A DNA stretch of 64,000 bases from Thalassotalea agarivorans (GCF_030295955.1 NZ_AP027363.1:2604001-2668000), one strand, 5' to 3'. Counted from the first letter of the stretch, positions 46,341 to 55,665 are shown. Numbers and translations: made by a program. Notes: generated from the letters alone by a model not told the origin.

Positions 46341-48182
46341 ATGGCTCAAGCCCCGCAATCTAGACTTAAAGAGTTGATAACTAAAGGTAAAGAGCAAGGC
46401 TACTTAACCTTTTCTGAAGTTAACGACCATCTTCCTCAAGATATTATTGATTCCGATCAAGTTGAAGATATCATTCGCATGATTAATGACATGGGTATCC
46501 AGGTGTTCGAAAATGCACCAGATGCTGATGAATTAATGATGAGCGAAGCGAATACTGATGAGGACGCAGCCGAAGCTGCTGCTCAAGCACTTGCTACCGT
46601 AGAAAGTGAAATTGGCCGTACAACAGATCCTGTTCGCATGTACATGCGCGAAATGGGTACGGTAGAGCTTCTAACGCGTAAAGGCGAGATTGTAATCGCC
46701 AAGCGTATCGAAGAAGGTATCAAGGAAGTTCAGCGTTCAGTAGCTGAATATCCGCCAGCAATCAATTATTTACTTGAGCAATGGGACAACTTCTTAGCGG
46801 AAGAAATTCGCCTTAGCGATATCATTATCGGCTTCTTAGATCCGGATGCGGAAGAAGAAGACATTCCAGTGGCAGCAACACATGTTGGTTCTGAGCTATC
46901 TGAAGAAGAGCTTGAGGACGAAGATGATGATTCAACTGATGACGATGATGAAGAAGAACAGGACACTGGTCCTGATCCGGAGCTAGCAAAAGAAAAATTC
47001 GACGCACTTCGTGAGAAATACGAAGCAGCGAACAAAATCATCAATAAGAAAGGTCGCGATCATAAAGATGCAGCCGCTGCTATTGAAGAATTAGCAGAAG
47101 TATTTAAAGAGTTTCGTTTAGTACCAAAAGTATTTGATAAACTTGTGAAGAACATGCGTGAGGTAATGGATCGCTTACGAGTTCAAGAACGTCTCATCAT
47201 GAAGCACTGCGTTGCCGGTGCTGGCATGCCTAAAACAACATTTATCAAGATATTCCCTGGCAATGAAACGTCAATGGATTGGTATGAAGAACAACGCAAT
47301 GCAGGTGAAAGCTACTCAGCTAAGCTAGGTGACGTTGAGCTAGAGATTGAGCGTTGTGTTGTTAAACTAAACCAACTTGAAGAAGAAACCTATTTAAACG
47401 TGCACGGCATCAAGGACATCAACCGTAGAATGTCAATTGGTGAAGCAAAAGCTCGCCGTGCGAAAAAAGAAATGGTTGAAGCAAACTTACGTCTTGTAAT
47501 TTCAATTGCGAAGAAATATACAAACCGCGGTTTACAATTTTTGGATCTTATCCAAGAAGGTAACATTGGTTTGATGAAGGCGGTTGATAAGTTTGAATAT
47601 CGCCGTGGTTATAAGTTCTCGACTTATGCGACATGGTGGATTCGTCAGGCAATTACTCGTTCTATTGCCGACCAAGCAAGAACTATCCGTATTCCAGTAC
47701 ATATGATAGAAACGATTAACAAACTAAATCGTATTTCTCGTCAAATGCTGCAAGAAATGGGTCGTGAGCCAACACCTGAAGAATTAGCTGAACGCATGAT
47801 CATGCCTGAAGATAAGATTCGTAAGGTTTTGAAAATCGCAAAAGAGCCTATTTCAATGGAAACGCCTATCGGTGACGATGAAGATTCGCACTTAGGTGAC
47901 TTTATTGAAGATGGCAGTGGTGAATTACCTGTAGACTCTGCAACGTCTGAAAGCTTGAAAAATGCGACCCACGAAGTCCTAGCCGGCTTAACGGCAAGAG
48001 AAGCTAAAGTACTTCGCATGCGTTTTGGTATCGATATGAATACTGACCACACGTTGGAAGAAGTTGGTAAGCAATTTGATGTTACACGTGAACGTATTCG
48101 TCAAATTGAAGCTAAAGCCCTTCGTAAGCTAAGGCACCCTTCACGTTCTGAGCAACTGAAAAGTTTCTTAGACGGAGAATAA
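46341..48182 (+). CDS. rpoD: RNA polymerase primary sigma factor RpoD
   Basis: A 613-residue sigma-70. The order is region 1.1 ([25 protein letters not shown]), 1.2 ([26 protein letters not shown]), a long non-conserved region with an acidic run at about residues 190-215, region 2 ([19 protein letters not shown]), region 3, and region 4 ([29 protein letters not shown]). The ATG at 46341 is chosen for the conserved [12 protein letters not shown] start with AGGTGG upstream. It ends the macromolecular-synthesis block. Confidence 0.99.
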   Translation: MAQAPQSRLKELITKGKEQGYLTFSEVNDHLPQDIIDSDQVEDIIRMINDMGIQVFENAPDADELMMSEANTDEDAAEAAAQALATVESEIGRTTDPVRMYMREMGTVELLTRKGEIVIAKRIEEGIKEVQRSVAEYPPAINYLLEQWDNFLAEEIRLSDIIIGFLDPDAEEEDIPVAATHVGSELSEEELEDEDDDSTDDDDEEEQDTGPDPELAKEKFDALREKYEAANKIINKKGRDHKDAAAAIEELAEVFKEFRLVPKVFDKLVKNMREVMDRLRVQERLIMKHCVAGAGMPKTTFIKIFPGNETSMDWYEEQRNAGESYSAKLGDVELEIERCVVKLNQLEEETYLNVHGIKDINRRMSIGEAKARRAKKEMVEANLRLVISIAKKYTNRGLQFLDLIQEGNIGLMKAVDKFEYRRGYKFSTYATWWIRQAITRSIADQARTIRIPVHMIETINKLNRISRQMLQEMGREPTPEELAERMIMPEDKIRKVLKIAKEPISMETPIGDDEDSHLGDFIEDGSGELPVDSATSESLKNATHEVLAGLTAREAKVLRMRFGIDMNTDHTLEEVGKQFDVTRERIRQIEAKALRKLRHPSRSEQLKSFLDGE

Positions 48183-48187
48183 TTGAT

Positions 48188-48212
48188 AAAGCCACCATTA
48201 GGTGGCTTTTTT
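48188..48212 (+). terminator. Terminator after rpoD
   Basis: Hairpin AAAGCCACC-ATTA-GGTGGCTTT followed by a T-run, 6 bases past the rpoD stop. Confidence 0.9.
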
Positions 48213-48263
48213 CTTATTCAGATTCATGTTAAAAATAAATAAAAAAGTAAGTGGACCCCGATC

Positions 48264-48875
48264 ATGAAGTATTTGCCTTTGTTTCTCGCTGCCCTAACCC
48301 TTGCAACAACACTGCAAGCAGAAGAGCAAGATTCCTCATTCGAAATTACACCGTTTATTGGCTATCGCTTTGGTGGTAGCTTTGACGATACCTTGGCAGA
48401 TACTGGCGTAGATGTTGACGAAGACCTTAGCTACGGTTTAGTTTTTGCGTGGGATTATGACCCTAAGCGTCAGGGTGAATTGCTACTGAGTCATTTTGAA
48501 GGTGCGACGCTAAATGGTAATGGTACAGTTAGTAGTATTGGCGATATTGCGATTACCTACTTACATATTGGCGGCAACGTACCATTGTCGGATGGTAATT
48601 TTAAGAACTATATTTCTGGTGGTTTAGGCTTAAGTCACTTTAGCCCTAAAAATGAAATCTACGCGAACGAAACCAAGTTTTCACTTAATGTTGGCTTTAA
48701 TTCACGCTACTACTTTACAGACAATATTAGCTGGTATGGCGGCGTACGTGCATACGCGACATTCTTCAATTCAGACAGTGCGCTGTTTTGTAATGGCGGC
48801 AACTGTAACATCTTTATTTCATCAGATTTGTGGATCCAATCAGAGCTTACCACGGGTATAGGCTTTAAGTTTTAA
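48264..48875 (+). CDS. Outer-membrane beta-barrel protein
   Basis: A 203-residue protein with a signal peptide cleaved after TLQA and an eight-stranded-type barrel pattern: alternating aromatic and polar residues from FEITPFIGYRFGGSFDD to the end, with aromatic girdle residues and the terminal Phe (TTGIGFKF) needed for BAM-dependent insertion. It resembles OmpW or opacity-type small porins. An NGGNCNIF loop near the C-terminus has a Cys pair with FCNGG that may form a disulphide. Function unknown. Confidence 0.85.
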   Translation: MKYLPLFLAALTLATTLQAEEQDSSFEITPFIGYRFGGSFDDTLADTGVDVDEDLSYGLVFAWDYDPKRQGELLLSHFEGATLNGNGTVSSIGDIAITYLHIGGNVPLSDGNFKNYISGGLGLSHFSPKNEIYANETKFSLNVGFNSRYYFTDNISWYGGVRAYATFFNSDSALFCNGGNCNIFISSDLWIQSELTTGIGFKF

Positions 48876-48946
48876 GCTCATTTAATCCAAATTGTTCAAA
48901 AAGCGCGCGATCAGCTTTTGAATCAATAAATTTGTATCTCGGGGTG

Positions 48947-48975
48947 GTGACAACATTTAAAAAAATGCTTATACT
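48947..48975 (+). promoter_or_regulatory. Strong stringent-type promoter of the tRNA-Ile2 locus
   Basis: GTGACA, 17-base spacer, TATACT, then a GC-rich discriminator (GCCCCCGC), which is typical of tRNA and rRNA promoters. The start is about 40 bases before the split tRNA. Confidence 0.75.
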
Positions 48976-49022
48976 GCCCCCGCTTTTTCTTAAAGCATTT
49001 CTGATTGCACATGCAATTCGAT

Positions 49023-49061
49023 GGCCCCTTAGCTCAGTTGGTTAGAGCACCCGACTCATAA
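49023..49061 (+). pseudogene. 5' half of a split tRNA-Ile2(CAU) gene
   Basis: The 39 bases are a perfect tRNA start: acceptor GGCCCCT, D-arm GCTC-AGTTGGTTA-GAGC, anticodon stem CCCGA and anticodon loop CTCATAA. After the loop the sequence departs from tRNA and no matching T-arm or GGGGCC acceptor follows. The matching 3' half, beginning with the same CTCATAA, is at 55526-55570. C4 and C5 of the acceptor mark the Ile2 (lysidine) type rather than elongator Met. Confidence 0.85.
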
Positions 49062-49114
49062 CTATCGGGTCCGTGGTGGTACAATAGATAGCAAGTCCCA
49101 AGATTCCTAGTTTT

Positions 49115-49191
49115 GGGCCCGTAGCTCAGTTGGTTAGAGCATCCGACTCATAATCGGCAGGTCGAGTGTTCAAGTCACTCCGGGCCCACCA
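49115..49191 (+). tRNA. ileX: tRNA-Ile2(CAU), complete, lysidine type
   Basis: A 77-base cloverleaf with encoded CCA: acceptor GGGCCCG paired with CGGGCCC, D-arm GCTC/GAGC, anticodon loop CTCATAA, variable AGGTC, T-stem GAGTG/CACTC and loop TTCAAGT. The CAU anticodon could be Met, but the C4-G69 and C5-G68 pairs used by TilS, the T-loop and the place next to rpoD (as ileX in E. coli) point to Ile2, which reads AUA after lysidine modification. The top pair of the anticodon stem (T27-C43) is mismatched. It lies 54 bases after the broken half-gene and can use the same promoter. Confidence 0.88.
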
Positions 49192-49299
49192 TCTTCCCTT
49201 AAATCAAGCAGTTACATCATGATAACTGCTTTGATAATTCAACCTTACTAAAAAAGTAGACGCGTCCAACCATGGCTAACTTGGACACCGTAATTTTCG

Positions 49300-49319
49300 A
49301 GTGGAGTTGATGGATTAAA
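49300..49319 (+). repeat. 20-bp inverted repeat, left copy
   Basis: The 20 bases starting AGTGGAGTTGATGG are repeated exactly, in reverse orientation, at 55373-55392. The two copies face each other across about 6.1 kb of the island. Confidence 0.75.
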
Positions 49320-49396
49320 GTCGCCACATTCGGTGCAGTATCGCACCTCGTGTAAAAAGTCGTGTAATAGATTTTGTTAAATGGAAACAGAAAACC

Positions 49397-49639
49397 GTGA
49401 AGTTAGTAAAGCTGATCGAAGAAGGCAGAGCTATTCGGTTCTTTCAGGCTGATTTCAACCGTTTTGCCAAGCTATTGCTCAAGGAGCTGGGGTATACCTC
49501 GCAATACAAATTTTCAATACCAGCTGTATCCCATAGCCGAGATATGAATGGCCAGCGTGACATCTACAATATCCGATTACACATCGAAAAGCCGATTAAG
49601 GCGCATGAAATAGCTTACGAAGAAAAATTGAAACCCTAA
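49397..49639 (+). CDS. Hypothetical small protein in the island
   Basis: An 80-residue frame starting with GTG, without close homologues that I recognise. The middle (RFFQADFNRFAKLLLKELGYTSQYKFSIPAVSHSRD) looks like a real mixed alpha/beta protein sequence. The frame stays open upstream to a stop near 49317, so it may be the remaining 3' part of a longer gene cut at the left inverted repeat. No good ribosome-binding site is seen. Confidence 0.35.
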   Translation: MKLVKLIEEGRAIRFFQADFNRFAKLLLKELGYTSQYKFSIPAVSHSRDMNGQRDIYNIRLHIEKPIKAHEIAYEEKLKP

Positions 49640-49830
49640 AAAGAGAAAAGATACATGTCAAGATTTCACCCTAGATGGAACATTGAACTTATTTTTCAAG
49701 TGATGAATGGAATCGCCACCACTTAACAATCTGGAAGTCCAGTTTCTAAATAGGGTGCAGTTATTCAGTAATTGATTTATAGTTATTCCAAAAACATGTA
49801 TGAACTTTAGCTATTATGGGAGTATTAACG

Positions 49831-50619
49831 ATGATCAAATCATTAACTATAGTTGCAGTATGTATTTTATTAGCAGGTTGTCCTCTTGACGGAGATGACG
49901 GCAAATCAGGGGCTGCAGGCCCACAAGGCATTCAAGGCCCTCAGGGGCTAGCCGGGCCGCAGGGCGATAGAGGTATCGACTGCTGGGATATTAACAACGA
50001 CGGAATTGACGATGCTAATGAAGATACAAATGGTGACGGTCAGTTCGATAGTGCTGACTGTCGAGTGCTTCCGTTTGCAGATCAGCACCCTGAGCTGAAG
50101 TTTAATCACAAAAGTATCTGCGATGCTTTTGCAAATCTCACTCCTCCTGCTTTCCCTAATGGCTGCCCTACCAGTACAGCTGGTTCTACCAAGCCTTCAG
50201 GTTCTATAGTTCGAATTGACGGTAATCAATTTTCCGATATTGATGCAGACCCTGACACCCTCGAATCGGGCCAGAGTGCATTTTTGAGCATTCGATATGA
50301 CGGCTCAGTAGCTTACTGGTCACTAAAAAATGCCTACATAGTTAACCAATTCACTTTCCCCGCCAACACCACTGAAGGCAGGGTTTGTGAAAAGGCCTGC
50401 GGTTTACCGGATGGTGATGCAGATTGTATAGCCTCTTATGCAACGTTTCTTCCAGGGGCAACGACATTTTCTTGTAGTGTTTTTCATTACACTGACTCCG
50501 TGGTTGAGCCTTGGGAAAAACTCTGTGGCGGTGGTTCTGACAGAGATGGCGCTATGCAAATCTGCACCGACAACACGGGTGATGCGTTCCGTTGGTATGC
50601 TTTAGATCCAGGAACCTAA
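49831..50619 (+). CDS. Collagen-like lipoprotein with EF-hand-like calcium loops
   Basis: A 262-residue lipoprotein; the start at 49831 gives the signal MIKSLTIVAVCILLAGC. Residues about 25-50 are collagen-like GXY repeats (GAAGPQGIQGPQGLAGPQGD), followed by DINNDGIDDANEDTNGDGQFDSADC, which resembles thrombospondin type 3 or dockerin calcium loops. The rest is an unrecognised domain with several Cys (in KACGLPDGDADC, KLCGGGSD, QICTDN), which suggests disulphides. It is the only clearly intact protein gene of the island and is probably displayed at the cell surface. Confidence 0.75.
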   Translation: MIKSLTIVAVCILLAGCPLDGDDGKSGAAGPQGIQGPQGLAGPQGDRGIDCWDINNDGIDDANEDTNGDGQFDSADCRVLPFADQHPELKFNHKSICDAFANLTPPAFPNGCPTSTAGSTKPSGSIVRIDGNQFSDIDADPDTLESGQSAFLSIRYDGSVAYWSLKNAYIVNQFTFPANTTEGRVCEKACGLPDGDADCIASYATFLPGATTFSCSVFHYTDSVVEPWEKLCGGGSDRDGAMQICTDNTGDAFRWYALDPGT

Positions 50620-50724
50620 TTCTGATTTGATACGGTTAAGACTGTCTTTGTTCAGGGTTAATAAGTCAACGGCTTAACCCTGTTCATCAACTTTAAATTC
50701 CACGTTTTTTAAAAAAGATAATGA

Positions 50725-51384
50725 ATGAAAATAACTCTATTAGGCGCAACAGGTGATTTAGGTCTGGAATGTTTAAAGCAAAGCATTGCTGCCGGGCATG
50801 ATATTACGTTGTTGGTGAGAACGCCCGCAAAACTGTCCGCAGAGTTGGCGGCCAAGGTGCAAGTTGTGCAAGGCGACGGCTTGGAATTGGAAGATGTCAG
50901 AAAGGCCATACCTGCTGAAACTCAAGGTATTCTATTTGCTGTGGGCGTGGATGAGAAAACATCGCCTGAAAACCTTTGTACTAATGTCACAAAAAATATT
51001 TTTCAGGTCATGAGGGAAACCCTCAAACCTGAAGTGCCATTTGTATGGTGTGGCGGTGGTTCTAACCTGTTGCCGGAAGATGTTGTTAGCTTTGGTTCAA
51101 AGTTTGTTTACTGGTATGCGGAGTTATTTTTGAAGTTGCGCCACAAAGACAAGGAGCGCCAGTTAGAATTTCTCGACAATAACAAAGATATCAACTAGAT
51201 TGGTATCAGGCCTTTGCAGATGAAACATGGGCCACAAAAAAGCCAATACAAGTTGGGATATGATAAGTTTAGTGGGCTTTCAAAAATTCACTTTGCTGAT
51301 TGCGCCCACGCAATGCTTGGCGATAACACCTGGTTGCACAAGGCGCCCATTATTCAGTACTCAACGCTCTCTAATAGAGTTTAG
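50725..51384 (+). pseudogene. NAD(P)H-binding NmrA/SDR-like protein, broken by TAG
   Basis: The gene starts MKITLLGATGDLGLECLKQ, a Rossmann GxxGxxG loop of atypical SDRs, and reads 157 residues to NNKDIN. A TAG then replaces what is probably TGG, because the same frame continues as IGIRPLQMKHGPQKSQYK...FADCAHAML and ends naturally at 51382-51384, giving 219 codons in all, a normal family length. The short product would lose its C-terminal substrate region. It lies in the decaying island. Confidence 0.8.
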
Positions 51385-51399
51385 TAAAATTTTGCATGG

Positions 51400-53828
51400 C
51401 TACTTTTTCCAGAACAGCGTAAGCAGAACAGGGGCCAGCATCAGGTTTGCAAACAGCGCAATAAAAATGGCAAAGCTGAGTAAGGTGCCAAACTGATAAG
51501 AGGTTTCGAATACATCAAAGGCATATACCAAAAAGCTGCCAATCAACACAATCGATGTAAAGGTAATGGCTCTGCCTGACATTTCCAGCGAGTTGAAGAT
51601 GGCTTTTTCAGAGCTATCATATTTTGCCAAGCCGTCTTTATAGTGATGCATAAAATGAATAGTGTCATCCACAGAGATACCAATAATAATGCAGCCCAGT
51701 AAGCTGGTTAGAATGTTCAATGGCATACCAATCCAGCCCATCATGCCCAAAGTAAATATGATTGGAATAATATTGGGGATAAACGCCAGTAAACCCTTTC
51801 TGAAAGATTTCATCAGCAGAAACATTAATAAACTCACAAAGATAAACGCCAGAATATAGCTTTCCACTGCGCTGCTGATCATGGAAACCAGAACAGCCAC
51901 ACCTACAATTACCCTGCCAATTAAATTGCTTTCCATCTCTGCCAGTTGGTGTTTTTCCTTGAGAACAGCGATACCGACTTCCAGTTCTGCCAATTAATCC
52001 CTGAAATACAACATATCCACGCTAGGTAATAATATGGTGGCGCGTGTGATTCTGAATTAATTGTCTGTAAAATCTTTTAGGCTATCAGCACCGCTGTTTT
52101 CAAAAAGCAGCAACTCCTGTGCAATTAATGCCCGTGTTTCAGGGATTGAATAAAACTCAGGTTTATTTTCATTCAAGGTTTGATGGGTTTGTTTGATGAC
52201 ATTCAAAATGGAATTCATTTTTTTTGCTTTAATGCCATGAACCTCCAGCTCGCCGATCAGTAATTCAATGTCTTCAAGAAGTAACAGTACATTACGATCA
52301 TACAAACCATTTGCCATGCCGGTATCGATATATACTTCCAGAGTGCGTGAGCCACTAACATTTTCATCAAGTGTCTCTACCGCAATGCGTGTTGGGTGGC
52401 TTTCCGGGTACCAGCGCACATCGTCGTGGCTCATATAAACCTTGAAAATGCCTGCACAAGCGAACACAGTAAAAGTGCCGCAAATTGCGGTGATGATCTT
52501 TGGGTAGGCCATGCCGAATTTCCCGGTCGCCATCACAAAGCGGTCAATGAGTAAAAGCAACTGCTCAGATAGTTTTATACTTTTTTTGTGGTGGTGTCTT
52601 TTTGTTTCACCTTGGTCAATGCCAGCAAAGGTGGAACAATAGTCAGTGTCAGAATTAAAGCGATAAACACACCAACCGCACCAAAAATGCCGAGCATTCT
52701 AGTTGGTTCCAGGTCGGCAAATGAAAACGATAGCAAACCTGCAGCAGTGGTTACTGTTGTCATTAAAATCGCGGTTGCCGTTTTGCCAACGGCAAAGGTA
52801 ATAGCCTGATTTTTTTCTCCGCTGCGATCATATTCACGATAAAAAATACTGAGTATGTGTACCGTATCGGCAATACCAATTGCCAATAAGAAGGTGGGAA
52901 GCACCTTATTAGTGGCCGTCATCGGCACGCCAAAAACCGGCATTAAAGCAATGGTGGTGGTGATAGAGGCAATCACAACAATCAAGGGTAAAATCACCCC
53001 AGAGACACGCTGAAATAAAACCCATAGCAACACAGCAACAACCAGCATGCCAAACACCATATTCTTGGTGATCATGTTGCTCATATCATGCGAAAGTTGA
53101 TAGGTAACAACCCTGTCACCCGCAATAAACAGGTTTGCATTTTCAAGCTTGTAGTTTTCCACAAGCCTTAAAATACTTTCCACAAACTCTGTTTCTTCTT
53201 CGCCGCTTAAAAGTTCCAGTTGCTCGTCATCCATGCCGGCGTTATCAGAAAAGCCGCCTAAAATATCGTCCATGGAGTTATTGTTGAGGCTCTTCTGGGA
53301 AAACCTCTCAAGTAACACAACAATGTTTGCAAATTTGCCATCCTTGGAAATGATATTGCCAACATAGTTGGGGTTGCTGATTACCTCATCTTTAAACTCG
53401 GGAATGTCTTCGGGGGAAGGGGGCCAGATTTCGATAAGGTCTTTGGAGATAAGGCCTTCTTCAGTGCCTTTTAAATGATTCACAGATACCAGACTGGTAA
53501 CGTCATCAATAAAAGGCACATTCTCCACAATGCTTTCATGCAAACTCTTAATGGTTTGCAGGTTTTCCAGAGTGAAAACCGTGTCTTCAAATTGCAGGGA
53601 AATAATTGTAGTGCTGCCAGAATCATATTTTCATTTGAAGTCATCAAGGTCACCAACTGCGGTTGCCCCTTCTGGCAAATAAGCTTCAGTGGAAACATCA
53701 ATCCAGACATTTTTCAGCTGAAATGAAATAATCGCAACCAGGGCCAGTGTTATAGCCAAACTGGTTTTTGGTTTATTGATTAATGCAATACTGAACCTTT
53801 CCAGCAGAGACTCAGATGATTTTTTCAT
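51400..53828 (-). pseudogene. MMPL/RND-superfamily transporter, multiply broken
   Basis: Four pieces in order rebuild one exporter of about 800 residues. The N-terminal helix piece (53828 down to a TGA at 53631-53633) continues in the same frame to the sterol-sensing-like block FLLAIGIADTVHILSIFYREY (52575-53543). That ends at a frameshift in an A7 run at 52581-52587; the next piece resumes as KSIKLSEQLLLLIDRF. Two further in-frame stops occur at 52057-52059 and 51994-51996 before the last piece, with IGISVDDTIHFMHHY and the C-terminal helices. Four disabling lesions mean it is not functional. Confidence 0.85.
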
Positions 53829-54570
53829 AAAAAAAGAGAAAGAAGGTGGAAGTGATTATGTTATCCAAGCTAATCGAAGTTGGCCATTTTACATTAAACG
53901 CCGCTAATAACAATCTGGCTTGCTCGAGAATCAGGAGTTTTTAATTGAATGGCGATTCTCAATGGGTTTGGCTCAATAAATATGTTCTTTCTATTGTGCT
54001 GCGTTCTGATGAGAATATTCGCCAGCTGTTAAACATGGCGCTTTTTATTTCTGGCATATGCTTGAGTGTAAAGCAAAAACCGGGTTGGAAAACCCAGTTT
54101 TTGTACCGCCGAGACTAGAAACGAGCCAGGACACCGATGAGGTAAGTGTTGATGCTGGTAAGCGGTAAAAGAACTCTTTTACTTATCTTTTTGTGCTGGT
54201 GGCTTGTTTATTGCTGGTTTTTCTGACTTCTGCAAGCTGGATCTATACGCTTCATAAAGAAAATGTTCATTTAGTAGAGTCACTTTAACAGTTAGTCATG
54301 CTGGTTGATTTGCATCAGCGACAGGCAGGTGTTTTACCAAAGCAGACTTGCCAGTCTTGATGGTTTCCCGGAAGACTTGAGGGAGCTTGTATTTGAACAA
54401 TGGGGTATGGTGAACCATAATGCTAAAGTAGAGGTTTACTAGTTGCCTTCTGATAATGAGGACTACAGCATTAGTCTTCGCAAGGGCCAAAAATCCTGAT
54501 ACTACGAATCCACCTTGAGTGAGATTATACAACACAAGGAAGGGTGACAAATGAGTAGGAGAAGACCAAA
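53829..54570. other. Gene-free stretch with degraded coding fragments
   Basis: No full gene remains. A frame around 53953-54117 (DSQWVWLNKYVLSIVLRS, ending LYRRD) and another around 54183-54297 (LFVLVACLLLVFLTSASW) look like scraps of membrane proteins. From about 54356 a further frame, SLDGFPEDLRELVFEQWGM, runs into a stop. A terminator-like hairpin (AAAAAC...GTTTTT) lies at 54075-54102. The source genes cannot be named. Confidence 0.5.
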
Positions 54571-55053
54571 GTGAAAACAAATATGCATAAACTTGTCTTG
54601 TTTATAGCGTCGCTATTGATCCAGCCATCTGCTCAAGCCACGGATTATATGAAAGCTTTTCCTGTCGCTGAGGGTGGAGCGCTGCGTTATGTTCTGAAAC
54701 TGCCCGAAAAGGAAAACGAAAGCTTGCTTAAAATAGAATTGGTTGTTGGAAAGATAATTAATATCGATCAGGAAAATAGATATTTTTTTGCTGGCGCCAT
54801 AAAAGAGGAAACCATTAAAGGCTGGGGTTTTGTTCGTTATGTGGTGAGTGACTTGGGGCCGATGGCTGGCACCATGATGGCAGTTGCCCCAAGTGCCCCT
54901 ATATCCGAGCATTTTATAACCTTGGGTGGCAAACCTTATTTGATTCCCTAAAACAGTAAGTTGCCCGTGGTGGTTTATGTGCCTGAGGACGCCGAAGTTC
55001 GTTACCGCATTTGGAGCGCGGCGCCAGAAATGAAGCCAATGCTACAAAACTAG
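54571..55053 (+). pseudogene. eco: Ecotin (serine protease inhibitor), broken by TAA
   Basis: From a GTG at 54571 with AGGAG 9 bases upstream, a signal peptide (FIASLLIQPSAQA) leads into FPVAEGGALRYVLKLPEKENES and KGWGFVRYVVSDLGPMAGTMMA, which follow E. coli ecotin closely, including the STMM-like reactive loop. The frame stops at TAA (54949-54951) after KPYLIP, and continues in the same frame as [21 protein letters not shown], where ecotin has RYNSKLPIVVYTP. A Tyr codon (TAC or TAT) has become TAA. The missing C-terminal strand mediates the dimer, so the product is probably inactive. Confidence 0.9.
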
Positions 55054-55525
55054 ATTTTGCTGTTGAGGGGTAGTGTGCCGCAGCCTCCTCCCAAGCCGAT
55101 TGAAGATTCACTTCCAGTTGTTCCTCTGCTCGCCCTCATCATTCCCAAATGATCAAGCAACATCGGGTTTTCGTTGGGTACCGAATGGCAAGAGCAGTCT
55201 ACGGCACGTGTTAATCAATGCGGATTCTGCCTGTGTAGATACGAATCTAGCCTCGTAAGAGCACAACGGTTGATTTGATCGAGATAGACACCTTATTTCT
55301 TGTATCTCATTGATGACTTACGACTCAATGCATTTTGAAGTGATGAAGTCGTTACGAAATTAGTTATGGATTTTTAATCCATCAACTCCACTTATGGGGT
55401 AGTGGTAAGACTGCTATCGCATAGGTAGCATCTTCACTCTACATGGTACGGAAAACGGTAAGGTTCTGGTTATGGCTACGCTAAAAAGCGCGGGAAATGT
55501 GGTGTTTCTGTCACGCTAGTCGGGC
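55054..55525. other. Gene-free right end of the island
   Basis: No convincing reading frame. It holds the right copy of the 20-bp inverted repeat (55373-55392), and otherwise nothing that I can identify. Confidence 0.5.
55373..55392 (-). repeat. 20-bp inverted repeat, right copy
   Basis: Exact reverse complement of 49300-49319. The flanks on either side do not match, so the repeat is exactly this long. Confidence 0.75.
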
Positions 55526-55570
55526 CTCATAATCGGTAGGTCCCCTGTTCAAGTCAAGGAGGGGCCACCA
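55526..55570 (+). pseudogene. 3' half of the split tRNA-Ile2(CAU) gene
   Basis: It begins with the anticodon loop CTCATAA and carries the 3' anticodon strand TCGGT, variable AGGTC, T-arm (CCCTG, loop TTCAAGT, CAAGG), acceptor AGGGGCC and encoded CCA. The acceptor pairs perfectly with GGCCCCT of the 5' half at 49023. The T-stem has one C-A mismatch and the anticodon stem one mismatch, consistent with drift after the split. Confidence 0.85.
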
Positions 55571-55618
55571 TCTTAATTTGAACAATTCAAATTAGCTCTA
55601 AGCTAAATGCTGTTAGCT

Positions 55619-55665
55619 GTAAGGTGTAAGGTGTAAGGTGTAAGGTGTAAGGTATAAGGTGTAAG
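55619..55665 (+). repeat. 7-bp tandem repeat (GTAAGGT)n
   Basis: About 6.7 copies of GTAAGGT, with one copy reading ATAAGGT. It lies in the roughly 200-base gap between the tRNA 3' half and the sulfatase gene, which holds nothing else identifiable. It is a slippage-prone microsatellite. Confidence 0.85.

Larger units (their letters stand above)
49062..55525. mobile_element. Decaying genomic island inside the tRNA-Ile2 anticodon loop
   Basis: About 6.46 kb separates the two halves of the tRNA, with a 7-bp core (CTCATAA) repeated at each end. Inside are a complete tRNA-Ile2, a collagen-like lipoprotein, and three recognisable genes that each carry disabling mutations, plus scraps without a reading frame. 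No integrase or transposase frame remains. The integrase mechanism is inferred from the junctions: anticodon loops are a known class of attachment site. Confidence 0.65.

Noticed and set aside
46766-47044. Antisense frame opposite rpoD encoding a serine-rich protein
   Set aside because: It is the mirror of the acidic GAA/GAT-rich run in the sigma-70 non-conserved region. It has no ribosome-binding site, and rpoD is certain.
49115-49191. Elongator tRNA-Met
   Set aside because: The anticodon CAU fits, but acceptor pairs C4-G69 and C5-G68, the T-loop TTCAAGT and the place after rpoD fit the lysidine-modified tRNA-Ile2 better.
53480-53726. Overlapping frames on both strands near the start of the MMPL gene
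   Set aside because: They are out-of-frame readings of the broken transporter, whose true frame continues through the TGA at 53631.
25246-54951. Stop-codon reassignment or selenocysteine/pyrrolysine as the cause of the in-frame stops
   Set aside because: TAA, TAG and TGA all occur, and at positions where homologues have different residues. TGA and TAG also end normal genes in this window.
49062-55525. A defence island or prophage
   Set aside because: No nuclease, capsid, integrase or toxin gene could be recognised; the contents are metabolic and envelope genes.
55619-55665. Possible CRISPR-like repeats
   Set aside because: The units are 7 bases with no spacers, so it is a simple tandem repeat.
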